Origin: Candidatus Nomurabacteria bacterium
GTDB lineage: Bacteria; Patescibacteriota; Minisyncoccia; Phycocordibacterales; SBAW01
Assembly (NCBI GenBank): GCA_020854065.1
Contig: JADZGF010000014.1
Coordinates: forward strand, 1-35,578
Reading direction: 5' to 3'
Length of the DNA: 35,578 bases
Positions 1 to 9,573 of the stretch are shown here, in pieces (position 1 is the first letter of the stretch; each line of letters begins with the position of its first letter). The position numbers were made by a program, and so were the translations under genes. The notes under the pieces were generated by a model. That model was given only the letters and a program-made list of their open reading frames with translations. It ran no database searches and had not been told where the DNA came from.

Positions 1-56
1 AAAGAGCATGCAGTCACAACACTTTGAATTTTCGCGGAGACATGAACCGCGGAAAT

Positions 57-87
57 AAAAAGTCCCACCAATTGGTGGGACTTTTAC
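57..87 (-). terminator. Intrinsic terminator downstream of the DksA/TraR-like gene
   Basis: AAAAGTCCCACCAATTGGTGGGACTTTT perfect inverted repeat with A/T flanks. Confidence 0.75.
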
Positions 88-88
88 T

Positions 89-445
89 TTACATGTGTGT
101 AGTACAGGTCCGAGCGGCAGGGTTTGCTTCAAGTCGTTCTCGTTCGATTTCTCCCCCGTCGACTTCGCAGGTGCCGTATGTCCCGCGTTCAATTTTTTCA
201 AGTGCGTGTCGGATCTCCTTCCACCGCGTTTCTAACTTTTCGGTAATGTTGCGATTGTTTTCAAACTCTTCTATCTTGTCTGCCGCCTCGGTCCATTCTG
301 CTTGTGGCGGCATCGTGTCCATCTCCGGGGCGGCTCCTTCCCAATCCCCCGTTTCTTTGTTTACTAATCTTCCTGCTGTTTTTAAATCACCCTCTATTTG
401 TAAAAGCTCTGCTTCGAGTACTTCTTTAAAATGCTGCGTATCCAT
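89..445 (-). CDS. DksA/TraR-type zinc-finger-like protein (partly degenerate Cys set)
   Basis: C-terminal GTYGTCEVDGGEIERERLEANPAARTCTTH matches the DksA/TraR C-terminal pattern; -10 TATACT 6 nt before ATG. Confidence 0.75.
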   Translation of the reverse strand: MDTQHFKEVLEAELLQIEGDLKTAGRLVNKETGDWEGAAPEMDTMPPQAEWTEAADKIEEFENNRNITEKLETRWKEIRHALEKIERGTYGTCEVDGGEIERERLEANPAARTCTTHM

Positions 446-459
446 GGTGGCAGTATACC

Positions 460-1707
460 CTATTGCGATTGCGGTTGGTATTGAATTGGGGTTGCGGCGA
501 CCCGGGTAATAATCTCACGCAAGGTCGCTTCGTTTGTGGTTATGAGTATGGTCTCTCGGTTGAGGAAGGTCCACAACAACAAAATATTTCCCTGTTGATC
601 GACAATTGCGCGCGTGTCGCGATTCTCAACAATTCGGTCAATAAATGGTGTCGCGATAATAACGGATTCTTCGGGAGTCTCTGGAGTAGTGGACGCGCTG
701 CTTGTTGCAACGGTAGTGGTTGCAGCAGCGGTGGTGGTTGCTGTTGAGGTGGCAGTGGATGTTGCGCTTCCTCCAACGGGAGGAAGTATCGATGGAGGTG
801 TGGGTGAAAGTTGTGGTGAGATAGTTCGGTTAAAAAGTGGAATAAGATCTGCGCGCATGCTTCTCTCCCATTCAAGCATCGCGCGGTACGTAACATCGTA
901 TGAATCAGCTTGCACGATCAAGAATGGCTGATTGCGATCATAACTATGAACGCCGAGTATGTACTCAGGTTTGAGCGTACGGAGGAGATCTGTCGGAATT
1001 GCAGGGGCAAACAAAAGTAAAAGATCGGTAATAGGATATGGCAATGGTTGCTCAACTTTTGCGTCAGCAGTCACCCAGATCTGTTCGATAAGTCCGAGTG
1101 GAATATTTACGTCGTCTCGTGCAGCAACGAGTGCACCCATAGTTCCTTGGCGTTGCGGCAACACCTCCACTGCAACTATTTCATCAACATAAATAATTCC
1201 CGTGTGAGTACCTTGTGGTGTGGGAACTGGTGACGTGCGCAACACGACAGGAATGATGAGAATAACCGAAGCTATAAGGAGTACACTTCCGGCGCCAACA
1301 TATACCCACTTTTTCCACCAACCGGCTTCCCTTTCCGGAGTGGGCTCTGCAGGAACCTCTTCTTTCTTTTCTTTACGCATCGCTTCAGCAGCAGCAATGC
1401 TTACTTCTGAGACTCCGCCTTTTTGTACCAAGCTTTCGATATCGCTGTGATAGGTTTGTAGCGGCCGAACCTCGTCCTCGTTTACAGGAGGTTTTGCAGG
1501 CTCCTCAACAGGAGTTTCTTTCGGCGTTGATACTTGTGGGGTCGGACCGTCTGTAGCTGCCTTCTCCTCTTGTGCCACAAGTAACCCTGCGCTCACGCGC
1601 TGGGCACTCTGGGGTGTAGTGCCAGGTGTTTCTTTTTTAGGCAGGAGTATCTTGTCTAAATCGATACTACTCCCTGGATTCTGGTTTTCTTTCTCGTTGT
1701 CCGCCAT
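460..1707 (-). CDS. Hypothetical membrane-anchored protein with disordered acidic/proline-rich N-terminus and one TM helix
   Basis: 415-aa ORF; TM segment WVYVGAGSVLLIASVILIIPVVL; Ser/Thr/Ala low-complexity stretch. Confidence 0.7.
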   Translation of the reverse strand: MADNEKENQNPGSSIDLDKILLPKKETPGTTPQSAQRVSAGLLVAQEEKAATDGPTPQVSTPKETPVEEPAKPPVNEDEVRPLQTYHSDIESLVQKGGVSEVSIAAAEAMRKEKKEEVPAEPTPEREAGWWKKWVYVGAGSVLLIASVILIIPVVLRTSPVPTPQGTHTGIIYVDEIVAVEVLPQRQGTMGALVAARDDVNIPLGLIEQIWVTADAKVEQPLPYPITDLLLLFAPAIPTDLLRTLKPEYILGVHSYDRNQPFLIVQADSYDVTYRAMLEWERSMRADLIPLFNRTISPQLSPTPPSILPPVGGSATSTATSTATTTAAATTTVATSSASTTPETPEESVIIATPFIDRIVENRDTRAIVDQQGNILLLWTFLNRETILITTNEATLREIITRVAATPIQYQPQSQ

Positions 1708-3853
1708 TAGGGTTGGTAGACGGGGTGAGTCCTTTCTTTACTGCCCACTCAGGATCCGCCATCTTGATCGACAAGTTAATGCGGCCCTTTTCGTCTATCT
1801 CCTTTATCATAACGCGGACTTTATCCCCTATTTTGAGTGCATCACCAACTTTATCGATACGGAACGGTGCCACTTCAGAAACATGAACCAATCCTTCGGC
1901 GTCTTTACCTGCACCGATGCGTACAAATGCGCCAAAATCCATCATCCGGGTTACTTCTCCTTCATAGAGTTCGCCTGCTTTGTATTCTTTGACGATTCCT
2001 TCGATCATCTCTTTGGCTTTTTGTGCAGCACCATTTTTGCCGGTGATAAAGATTGAACCGTCATCTTCAATAGTGATGTCATTTACCCCAGAGGCATCCT
2101 TAATCCCGTTTATCGTCTTGCCGCCACCGCCGATCACCAAACCAATCTGATCCGGCTTAACGCGCATGGTGAGAATTTCAGGAGCGCGTGGGTTGATAGT
2201 GTTGCGAGGTGTGGCAATAGCACTCTCAATAGTATCGAGTATATGTGCGCGAGCTACTTTTGCTCCCTGTAGGGCTTCAACCAAAACAGGTACCGGAATT
2301 CCATCGAGTTTGATATCGAGCTGAATTGCGGTAATACCGTTGCGTGTGCCAGCCACCTTAAAGTCCATGCCGCCAAATTCATCCTCAGGACCTTGGATAT
2401 CAGTCATTACTTTATGGACACCACCATGTGTCATCACACCCATTGCGATACCAGCGACTGGTGCTTTGATCGGTACACCACCATCCATAAGGGCGAGTGT
2501 TGAGGCGCATGCGGAACCCATAGAAGTTGAACCGTTGCTGGCGAGGCACTCTGATACCAGACGGATAGTGTACGGAAATTCTTCTGCTGATGGGATAACA
2601 GCGGCAAGTGCTTTCTCTGCGAGAAAACCGTGACCGGTGGCGCGACGATTAATGCCGCCCATACGGCCGGTCTCCCCCGCCGAGTATGGAGGAAAGTTGT
2701 AATGATGCATGAAACGCTTCTTTACATCATGCTCTTCCATCGTATCGATGACTTGTGAGTCACCAGGGCCACCAAGTGTAAGTGCGGTAAAGACGTGTGT
2801 GCCGCCACGATAAAAAATACCGGAGCCGTGTAGCATGGTTGAGATATCCCCTGCTTGTGCAAAGAGAGGGCGGACTTCATCCATGCGGCGACTGTCAGCA
2901 CGTTTATTATCTTCCACTGCACCACGATGAATTTCTTCATCGACGCGATCTTCCATAAAGCGTTTAATTGTGCCTTTTGAAAGTGAAGTAAGTGTTGGTT
3001 CTTGCGAAGCAGCTTCTTCGATACGTGCCTTCCATGCATCGATAAGTGCGTGAATTGCGTCTTTGCCCGGTTTTCCGCAAAAGACTGCCTCTGTTACTTT
3101 TGTTTTAAACTCGTTCTCGTACAGTGCGCGAAGTGCTTCGGGAAGTTCAGGTGCAGCTACTTCACGTTTGGTCCGACCCATTTCTTTGATGATTTCATTC
3201 TGCCACGCAAGGATTTTGTTGTGTTCTTCGATTGCGAGACCAAATGCACTCGCGACGGTTTCTTCGTCGGCTTGCTGTGCTTCGACTTCAACCATGTTAA
3301 TGGTTCCGTCTTTACCACATGCAAGAACGTCCATCATTGCGGCCTCGCGCTCAGTGTATGTCGGGTTTACGATCGTTTGTCCTTCTTTGTGTCCAATGCG
3401 TACTGCGGCAACAGGTCCTGCCCATGGAATGTCTGATGTGGCGAGTGCAAGCGATGCAGCATTTACCGCAAGTTGACTTGGGTCTTCTTCATCGAGTGCG
3501 AGCACGGTGACGACCACCTGCACTTCGTTGCGGATATGCTGCGGAAAAAGTGGACGGATAGTGCGGTCCACAATGCGACCCGTGAGTATTGCTGCATCAG
3601 AAGGTCTGCCTTCACGACGCATGAAGCGGCTGCCTAAAATAGCGCCGGTTGCGTAATAGCGTTCTTCGTAATCAACGGTGAGTGGAAAATAATCGATGTC
3701 ATCGCGTGTACGCTCGGAGATAACTGCAGTGGCGAGCACTGCGGTGTTTCCGTAGCGAAGGATCACGGAACCGTTCGCCTGTTCTGCGAGGTCGGTAAAC
3801 TCGGCAACCATAGGTTTGCCGCCGATTGTGGTCTCAAACTTTTTGCTTTGCAT
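1667..3853 (-). CDS. pnp: Polyribonucleotide nucleotidyltransferase (PNPase)
   Basis: RNase PH duplicated domains (RREGRPSDAAILTGRIVDRTIRPLFP; GSTSMGSACASTLALMDGGVPIKAPVAGIAMG), KH (IGLVIGGGGKTINGI) and S1 (GEVTRMMDFGAFVRIG). Start placed at internal MQSKKFETT. Confidence 0.97.
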   Translation of the reverse strand: MQSKKFETTIGGKPMVAEFTDLAEQANGSVILRYGNTAVLATAVISERTRDDIDYFPLTVDYEERYYATGAILGSRFMRREGRPSDAAILTGRIVDRTIRPLFPQHIRNEVQVVVTVLALDEEDPSQLAVNAASLALATSDIPWAGPVAAVRIGHKEGQTIVNPTYTEREAAMMDVLACGKDGTINMVEVEAQQADEETVASAFGLAIEEHNKILAWQNEIIKEMGRTKREVAAPELPEALRALYENEFKTKVTEAVFCGKPGKDAIHALIDAWKARIEEAASQEPTLTSLSKGTIKRFMEDRVDEEIHRGAVEDNKRADSRRMDEVRPLFAQAGDISTMLHGSGIFYRGGTHVFTALTLGGPGDSQVIDTMEEHDVKKRFMHHYNFPPYSAGETGRMGGINRRATGHGFLAEKALAAVIPSAEEFPYTIRLVSECLASNGSTSMGSACASTLALMDGGVPIKAPVAGIAMGVMTHGGVHKVMTDIQGPEDEFGGMDFKVAGTRNGITAIQLDIKLDGIPVPVLVEALQGAKVARAHILDTIESAIATPRNTINPRAPEILTMRVKPDQIGLVIGGGGKTINGIKDASGVNDITIEDDGSIFITGKNGAAQKAKEMIEGIVKEYKAGELYEGEVTRMMDFGAFVRIGAGKDAEGLVHVSEVAPFRIDKVGDALKIGDKVRVMIKEIDEKGRINLSIKMADPEWAVKKGLTPSTNPNGGQRERKPESRE

Positions 3854-3981
3854 ACAAAGTGTGTGTATGCGAGGTTCGCGAATTTTAGGCTCCAAGCGAT
3901 TCTTGGAAACTACCTATCCGCGCGCCTCGCTCTATATAATAATTGCCCATCTCACTGTAGCAGGTGCGATACAAAAGAAAA

Positions 3982-4010
3982 AGGCCTTACGTGAGGTACA
4001 TAAGGCCATG
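3982..4010 (-). terminator. Intrinsic terminator downstream of NYN-domain gene
   Basis: Minus strand GGCCTTA-loop-TAAGGCC followed by TTTTTC. Confidence 0.65.
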
Positions 4011-4029
4011 TTTCTTTCGATGGAATGTA

Positions 4030-4683
4030 TTACGCTTCCCCCGACATTTTTATTGCAGGATCTTCGTCACCTCCCTCTTCGGGCTCTTCGGCGACAACGT
4101 CTACTTCTTCATTTGGCTTGCCAGCAGCGGCAGTGGCGCCAAAGCCTGGTATCCAGCTGCCCCCTTTGCCACCGCGGTATCCAATGAGGTAGTTTTTAGG
4201 ATCTTCGCAAATATCGATAAAGTCATCGACTGCTTCGCGCAATTGTCCGGATGAGGATTTACCAAACGCAATAACCTCTACTTGTACGCCATGCGTGTAT
4301 TTGAGGTACTCCACGAGCGGGACAAAATCTCCGTCGCCGGTTGCGAGAATAATTGCATCGAGTTTTTGAGCCTGGGCAATAGCGTCTATCGCCATACCAA
4401 TGTCCCAGTCAGCTTTTTTAGCGCCACCGGCAAATACACGGATATCTTTGACGCGCGTTTCAATGCCGAGCTTGTTGAGGGCGTCAAAAAAGCCCTTCTC
4501 TTCCTCGCTTTCAGTACGAATAACGTATGCAATGGCGCGAATGAGGATACGTCCAGCGACTGCCTCTTTCACTACCTGACCAAAATTTACCTTTGCTTTG
4601 TATAGATTCTTTGCAGAATGATACAGATTTTGCGTGTCTATAAAAATGCCGACACGCTGGCTTTTATGCTTGATGATTGCCAT
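4030..4683 (-). CDS. NYN domain (LabA/DUF88-type) putative nuclease
   Basis: VGIFIDTQNLYHSAKN ... DWDIGMAIDAI ... DAIILATGDGDFVPLVEYLK typical NYN/PIN-like acidic motifs. Confidence 0.85.
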   Translation of the reverse strand: MAIIKHKSQRVGIFIDTQNLYHSAKNLYKAKVNFGQVVKEAVAGRILIRAIAYVIRTESEEEKGFFDALNKLGIETRVKDIRVFAGGAKKADWDIGMAIDAIAQAQKLDAIILATGDGDFVPLVEYLKYTHGVQVEVIAFGKSSSGQLREAVDDFIDICEDPKNYLIGYRGGKGGSWIPGFGATAAAGKPNEEVDVVAEEPEEGGDEDPAIKMSGEA

Positions 4684-4804
4684 AAAAATTAGGAACACAC
4701 ACAGAATATGAATAAAAGGAACTGCCGACCTACAGCACAAAAAAGTATCCTACTTCAGTATACACGAAGAAGGGATGAATTTCTTTCAAAAAAGAGTGAA
4801 GACC

Positions 4805-5071
4805 CTACTTTTTAAGGCCGAGTTTCTTCACAATAGCGTCGTGGCGCTTTTTGCTTTTACCCTCTAAGTACTTAAGATGTGTGCGGCGATCCGCAACCAT
4901 CTGCAAAAGTCCGCGGCGGCTGTGCTTATCTTTAAGATGTTTCTTGAGATGCGAAGCAAGTTCGTCGATCTTCTTCGAAAGCAGCGCAATCTGCACCTCG
5001 GCCGAGCCGGTGTCAGTGTCGTGAATTGCGGTTTCTTTGACCGTTTTTGCTTTCTTCTGCTTCGTCAGCAT
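4805..5071 (-). CDS. rpsO: 30S ribosomal protein S15
   Basis: DTGSAEVQIALLSKKIDELASHLKKHLKDKHSRRGLLQMVADRRTHLKYL. Confidence 0.97.
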   Translation of the reverse strand: MLTKQKKAKTVKETAIHDTDTGSAEVQIALLSKKIDELASHLKKHLKDKHSRRGLLQMVADRRTHLKYLEGKSKKRHDAIVKKLGLKK

Positions 5072-5077
5072 GGCCCT

Positions 5078-5106
5078 ACTGTATCACAGCTCATTAAAAT
5101 GCGCAA
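5078..5106 (-). promoter_or_regulatory. Promoter of rpsO, leaderless configuration
   Basis: Minus strand TTGCGC-N17-TACAGT-N6-ATG. Confidence 0.6.
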
Positions 5107-5214
5107 GGGGTGCATTAGGTAGACCATTTAGCGTGCAATTTGGCAAAATCTACTATATGTTTGCGAATGTTTCTTCATACAGTATACAGATGAAGGGCAC
5201 AGTATATTGAGAGT

Positions 5215-7320
5215 ATGCCGATACACAAGGGACGCGGAGGTGCCCGAAAAATAACATTTAGGTTTTTGGTCGTGCTCTCTACTTTTTTGTTCGTAGCCGC
5301 AACATTTATTTTCTGCATTTCTCTCCTTGTGCCCTCTCCGCGCGAAGCGATTTCAGCAAATGCGGCCTATGAGTCGTATCATTACTACCAACTTCCTGAT
5401 CATCAAAAGAAAATTGCCCTTAGTTTTGACGATGGCCCTGATCCGGAGGCCACCAAAAAGATCGTGGACACCCTCACTGCTGCTGGTGTACCCGCCACCT
5501 TCTTCTTAATTGGTCAGCATGTGCTCGCGTACCCTGATCTTGCTCGCTATATTGTCGATAAAGGCTTCACGATTGGGAACCACACCTTTACGCACTCTCT
5601 ACGGGTACATGACTCGCCACAGCGACTTGCTGCTGAGTTGGCGGCAACTGATCGCATTATCGAGCGCGCCACAGGCGTGCGTACACGCTACTATCGCCCA
5701 CCCTACCTGCTCACCATTGGTATAGATCCCGCGCCTAATCCGTGGACATCGGAAGAGCCAGCAAACCTGTGGGCACTTCAGATGGGGTATGTACCCGTTG
5801 GTATCGATATTGACTCACATGATTGGGATGCAACGACGGCAGAAGGAATTATTCAGCGGTTTGAGCAAGAGATAAATGACAGTCGGCACATTGCACTCTT
5901 TCATGACGTGCCTCACACCGCAGAAGCGCTGCCAGAAATACTTTCCTGGCTTAAAGCAGAGGGGTATCAAATAGTGCCGCTTGAAGAGCTTTTGGTACCG
6001 ACTGCAGGTGTGCCACCTCTCTCCGAGGCATCTCTTTTTGTACCGGTCGAAACTGCATATCTCTACTTTCTCTCTCATGCGAACGTGGGTCTTGGTGCCA
6101 TTGGGGTACTTTTGTTAGGACTCCTTCTGTTGCGCATCTTTGTACTCATGAGTCTGCTCGCGCGAAAAAATCACGAAGCACCACCTCCACCGCTGAGTCG
6201 CTACCCTCTTATTTCGGTATTGATCCCTGCGTACAACGAGGAAGAAAACATTGAGTCAACGGTGCGGTCAGTCTTGCAGAGTGATTATCCTCGTCGGGAA
6301 ATTATTGTTATAGATGATGGCTCGACTGACTCAACTGCAGAGCGAGTACGTGCGTTGTGTAAACGGTATCCAAAAGTAGTTCGATTGCTTGAAGTGCAAA
6401 ATGGTGGAAAAGCTCGGGCACTCACCATTGCAACAGAAGATGCGCGAGGAGAACTTTTAGTGGTGCTCGATGCTGATGCGGTGCTTGAGTCCCATGCGCT
6501 CCACGCGTTTGCACGGCACTTTATCGATCCGCGTGTGGGTGCGGTGGCGGGCAAGGTATATACCACCGGCACTAGTGGATTGCTCGGTAAATTCCAAGCG
6601 CTTGAATATTGTGTTGGTCAAAACATTGAGAAGCGCGCGTTCTCTGCACTGGGGTTAGTGGGTGTCGTGCCTGGACCTGCAGGCGCGTGGCGTACTTCTG
6701 CAGTACGTGAGGCGGGGGGTTTTCCAACCGACACATTGGTTGAAGATCAGGACATGACACTTACACTCTTGCGACGGGGGTGGCGTATTAACTACGAGCC
6801 AACTGCAATTGCCTATACCGAAACACCCGCGACACTCAGTGCATTCTTAGCGCAGCGGTTTCGTTGGGTGTATGGCGGGATCGAATGCTTTTGGAAACAT
6901 GCGGCCGTTATTGCGGAGCAGCCGCGTACTGTGCTCGCGTTCCTCTTGATGCCACACAATTTTATATTTGGCATCGTACTTCCCGTTATGTACCCGCTCA
7001 TCGATCTCGTGCTCATCGTGAGTCTCTTTATGGGTTTCTGGAGCGAAGCGCTCATACCGATACTGATCTTTACGATAGTGGATATGTTGTACGTGGCGTG
7101 GGCACTGAATGGAGAACCGCGTCATCTGCAACGACTTGTCTTTGTGGTGCCGCTTCTACGTATCGTGTATCGACAGCTGCTCTACTACACCGTATTGCGT
7201 GGACTAGTCCGTGCCATCGAGGGAACCGGTTCTGCGTGGAATAAAGTGGCGCGACTTGGAGAGACGAAACGTTTCTTCGAGGAGCGTCTCGCAAAGGAGC
7301 ATCTTGCTATCTCCAAGTAA
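5215..7320 (+). CDS. Fused polysaccharide deacetylase (NodB) / membrane glycosyltransferase family 2
   Basis: N-terminal SFDDGPDPEATKKI...GNHTFTHS...RPPY (NodB) then PLISVLIPAYNEEENIESTVRSVLQSDYP...DDGSTD...EDQDMTLTLLRRGWRI...QRFRWVYGG (GT2 with QxxRW) and C-terminal TM helices. Confidence 0.93.
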   Translation: MPIHKGRGGARKITFRFLVVLSTFLFVAATFIFCISLLVPSPREAISANAAYESYHYYQLPDHQKKIALSFDDGPDPEATKKIVDTLTAAGVPATFFLIGQHVLAYPDLARYIVDKGFTIGNHTFTHSLRVHDSPQRLAAELAATDRIIERATGVRTRYYRPPYLLTIGIDPAPNPWTSEEPANLWALQMGYVPVGIDIDSHDWDATTAEGIIQRFEQEINDSRHIALFHDVPHTAEALPEILSWLKAEGYQIVPLEELLVPTAGVPPLSEASLFVPVETAYLYFLSHANVGLGAIGVLLLGLLLLRIFVLMSLLARKNHEAPPPPLSRYPLISVLIPAYNEEENIESTVRSVLQSDYPRREIIVIDDGSTDSTAERVRALCKRYPKVVRLLEVQNGGKARALTIATEDARGELLVVLDADAVLESHALHAFARHFIDPRVGAVAGKVYTTGTSGLLGKFQALEYCVGQNIEKRAFSALGLVGVVPGPAGAWRTSAVREAGGFPTDTLVEDQDMTLTLLRRGWRINYEPTAIAYTETPATLSAFLAQRFRWVYGGIECFWKHAAVIAEQPRTVLAFLLMPHNFIFGIVLPVMYPLIDLVLIVSLFMGFWSEALIPILIFTIVDMLYVAWALNGEPRHLQRLVFVVPLLRIVYRQLLYYTVLRGLVRAIEGTGSAWNKVARLGETKRFFEERLAKEHLAISK

Positions 7321-7981
7321 TATCAGAGGTCGTTACAATTTCCTTCCACGGCCCTTCCGGCACATCACGCTCATCTACAAACCGCCAGCTTGTGGTTGCG
7401 TTTGTTTCAAGTCCTAGACAGGTCCAGAGTGCAGGAGATATATCGAGCCCCGCGCGTACTCCGAAGGTATTTTTTGGTGTTGCGCTTTCACCAAATACAT
7501 ACACAAAGTCATCACTCTCGCCCGGTCCCACGTCTTGCCACTGTCCGTAGCATGTCTGAGTGCCAAAGCGTACCTCTATCCATCGATTCTTCAGCAAAGG
7601 TCGTCCATTATTAAGGACAGACGCCCAGGGTATCTTGGCGGCCGACTCTTTATATTGAGGAGCGCTGCCTTGGACAAACTCTCCATATGGCAGTGCGAAA
7701 TAGAACGGATTTTCTTTTGGAGTAAATGTGCAGGGGTGGTATCCGCAGCGGTACAGTGGGTCGTCAATTCCGCCAAAGTGCTCTTGCCAGTTGTTGTCCC
7801 AATAGCTTTCGTCGTTGGCAATATAGTCATTTGATGCGTCTGCTTCCTCCCCCACCCAAAAAAGGGTCGTTGTGGTAGATTTATATTCCCCTCGGGGCGC
7901 GGCGAATACCACCGCAGAGAGGTACACCAAAAGTGCAAGTGCAATGAGGGAGGTCCACAGGTATACAGGGCGGATGGTCAT
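7307..7981 (-). CDS. Hypothetical secreted/anchored protein, possibly double-psi beta-barrel-like
   Basis: N-terminal signal/TM (LWTSLIALALLVYLSAVVFA); DVGPGESDDFVYVFGE...GVRAGLDISPALWTCLGL resembles RlpA-type barrels weakly. Confidence 0.55.
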   Translation of the reverse strand: MTIRPVYLWTSLIALALLVYLSAVVFAAPRGEYKSTTTTLFWVGEEADASNDYIANDESYWDNNWQEHFGGIDDPLYRCGYHPCTFTPKENPFYFALPYGEFVQGSAPQYKESAAKIPWASVLNNGRPLLKNRWIEVRFGTQTCYGQWQDVGPGESDDFVYVFGESATPKNTFGVRAGLDISPALWTCLGLETNATTSWRFVDERDVPEGPWKEIVTTSDITWR

Positions 7982-8015
7982 ACAGTCAACAATTACCTAG
8001 CGATTATAAACTACC

Positions 8016-8228
8016 ATGAAGACGGATCAGAAAGATAGATTTTGGCGATGGTTTGGATTCTTTTTTGCAGCAAGCATAGCAGCATGTTTTGTGGTGGTAT
8101 TTGTGTTGATCGAATTTCGCACGTTTGAGCTTGAGGTAGTGGCTGCTGAAGCACTGCCCACAGAGCAACCATCCAGCGAAGCGTGGTGGGTCACACCACC
8201 CTACTACCCTGCCTTTCAACCGTGGTGA
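8016..8228 (+). CDS. Small single-TM protein
   Basis: 70 aa, TM FFFAASIAACFVVVFVLIEF; -10-like TATAAA 5 nt upstream of ATG. Confidence 0.55.
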   Translation: MKTDQKDRFWRWFGFFFAASIAACFVVVFVLIEFRTFELEVVAAEALPTEQPSSEAWWVTPPYYPAFQPW

Positions 8229-8259
8229 TTGTTAATAAAAGGGGAGCGTCGCACAATAT

Positions 8260-9174
8260 ATGTGCCACACTGAGAGAGTGGCCGCAAATGAACTGCAAAA
8301 GTTAAAGACTCAGTTTTTAGAATATTTGGAAATTGAGAAAGGTCGTGGCGTGAAGACCATTGAAAACTATGACCGCTACCTTTCGCGCTTTTTAGCACAC
8401 AGCAACCTCTCCTCCCCTGCTCGGATCACTGAGGCTTCCGTGCGTGAATTTCGCGTTCATCTCAATCGCTCGGGGCTTAAGCACAAAACGCAGAATTTCT
8501 ATATGATCGCCTTGCGCGCGTTCTTAAAGTTTTTGCGCAAGCGTGAATATGATTCCCTTAATCCTGAAAAGATTGAATTGGCAAAGATTGGTCAGCGCGA
8601 TCTTGATCTCATTTCTCATGACGAGCTCGACCGTTTAATGAAAGGACCGAAAGGCAATACGCTGAGTGATTTGCGCGATAAAGCGATACTCGAGCTTTTC
8701 TTCAGCACCGGTTTGCGTGTTTCGGAATTATGCTCGCTTAACCGGGACCTCGATCTCTCTCGCGATGAGTTTAGCGTACGCGGCAAGGGAGAGAAAGTGC
8801 GGGTGGTGTTTCTCTCGCCTGAAGCCAAAGCGGCCATTAAAGCATACGAAGCAAAGCGTGGTGATGTTGATGATGCGCTGTTTGTCCAAATGGGCAAGAA
8901 TGCAAAAAATACAAAAGATCTCCGCATCACACCACGCTCAATCGAACGATTGGTGAAGCGCTATGCCATTAAAGCAGGTATTACGCGTAAAGTGACACCG
9001 CACGTTATTCGTCACTCCTTTGCCACCGATCTTCTAGAAAATGGTGCAGACCTACGCTCTGTGCAAGCAATGCTTGGCCACGCGCATATTGCCACGACAC
9101 AGGTATACACCCACGTCACCGACAAACATTTACGCGATGTGCATAAAAAGTTCCATGGGCAGCGGAGAAAGTAG
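8260..9174 (+). CDS. Tyrosine recombinase XerC/XerD-like
   Basis: SAM-like N-terminal domain; GLRVSELCSL...HVIRHSFATDLLENGADLRSVQAMLGHAHIATTQVYTHV (R-HxxR-H-Y). Confidence 0.93.
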   Translation: MCHTERVAANELQKLKTQFLEYLEIEKGRGVKTIENYDRYLSRFLAHSNLSSPARITEASVREFRVHLNRSGLKHKTQNFYMIALRAFLKFLRKREYDSLNPEKIELAKIGQRDLDLISHDELDRLMKGPKGNTLSDLRDKAILELFFSTGLRVSELCSLNRDLDLSRDEFSVRGKGEKVRVVFLSPEAKAAIKAYEAKRGDVDDALFVQMGKNAKNTKDLRITPRSIERLVKRYAIKAGITRKVTPHVIRHSFATDLLENGADLRSVQAMLGHAHIATTQVYTHVTDKHLRDVHKKFHGQRRK

Positions 9175-9199
9175 ACCCCGCACTATGTATGCGGGGTCT
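9174..9199. terminator. Bidirectional intrinsic terminator between xer-like gene and convergent ORF
   Basis: GACCCCGCA-ctatg-TGCGGGGTC. Confidence 0.65.
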
Positions 9200-9497
9200 T
9201 CGTGGTGTACTCGTTGGTAACGAGCTCTTTTTTATGCTCAGTCTTGAGCAGTGTTTCGGCTTTCTCAAGCACTTCCTTCGGACATTCTGAAACATGGTGT
9301 AAGAAGTGTAGAAGCTCCCGAGAGACATCATCTTCGAACACATAGACGCTCTTAAAGAGCTCGTATTCTCGGATACCTGCGCGCTCTGCGAGCGCATCCA
9401 GAAGATCGTTTGCTTCTTTGGCGCGTTCACACGCAGCTTCACTGAGTGGTGCGGTTGGTATAACCCCAAAGAGTCGAGCCGCCTCTTCTTTCGTCAT
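9183..9497 (-). CDS. Hypothetical protein
   Basis: Start MTKEEAARLFGV preceded by AGGAGGT SD on minus strand. Confidence 0.6.
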   Translation of the reverse strand: MTKEEAARLFGVIPTAPLSEAACERAKEANDLLDALAERAGIREYELFKSVYVFEDDVSRELLHFLHHVSECPKEVLEKAETLLKTEHKKELVTNEYTTKTPHT

Positions 9498-9573
9498 TGT
9501 GTACCTCCTATACGGATAACTACCAAAAAAAGGAAGAAGATTCAATAAAATGCCTCTATGCTATCCTACTCTC

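Noticed and set aside
89-445. DksA-like CxxD instead of CxxC as a novelty
   Set aside because: Cys-poor variants are common in the DksA/TraR superfamily.
3002-3476. Overlapping ORFs antisense to pnp (and similar ones antisense to rny, tig, nusA)
   Set aside because: Shadow ORFs of strongly supported genes; no SD, no domain signature.
8260-9174. Xer-like recombinase as integrase of the xth-linked insertion
   Set aside because: It lies on the other side of xth, outside the duplicated segment, and looks like a chromosomal XerC/D; no att-like repeats found next to it.
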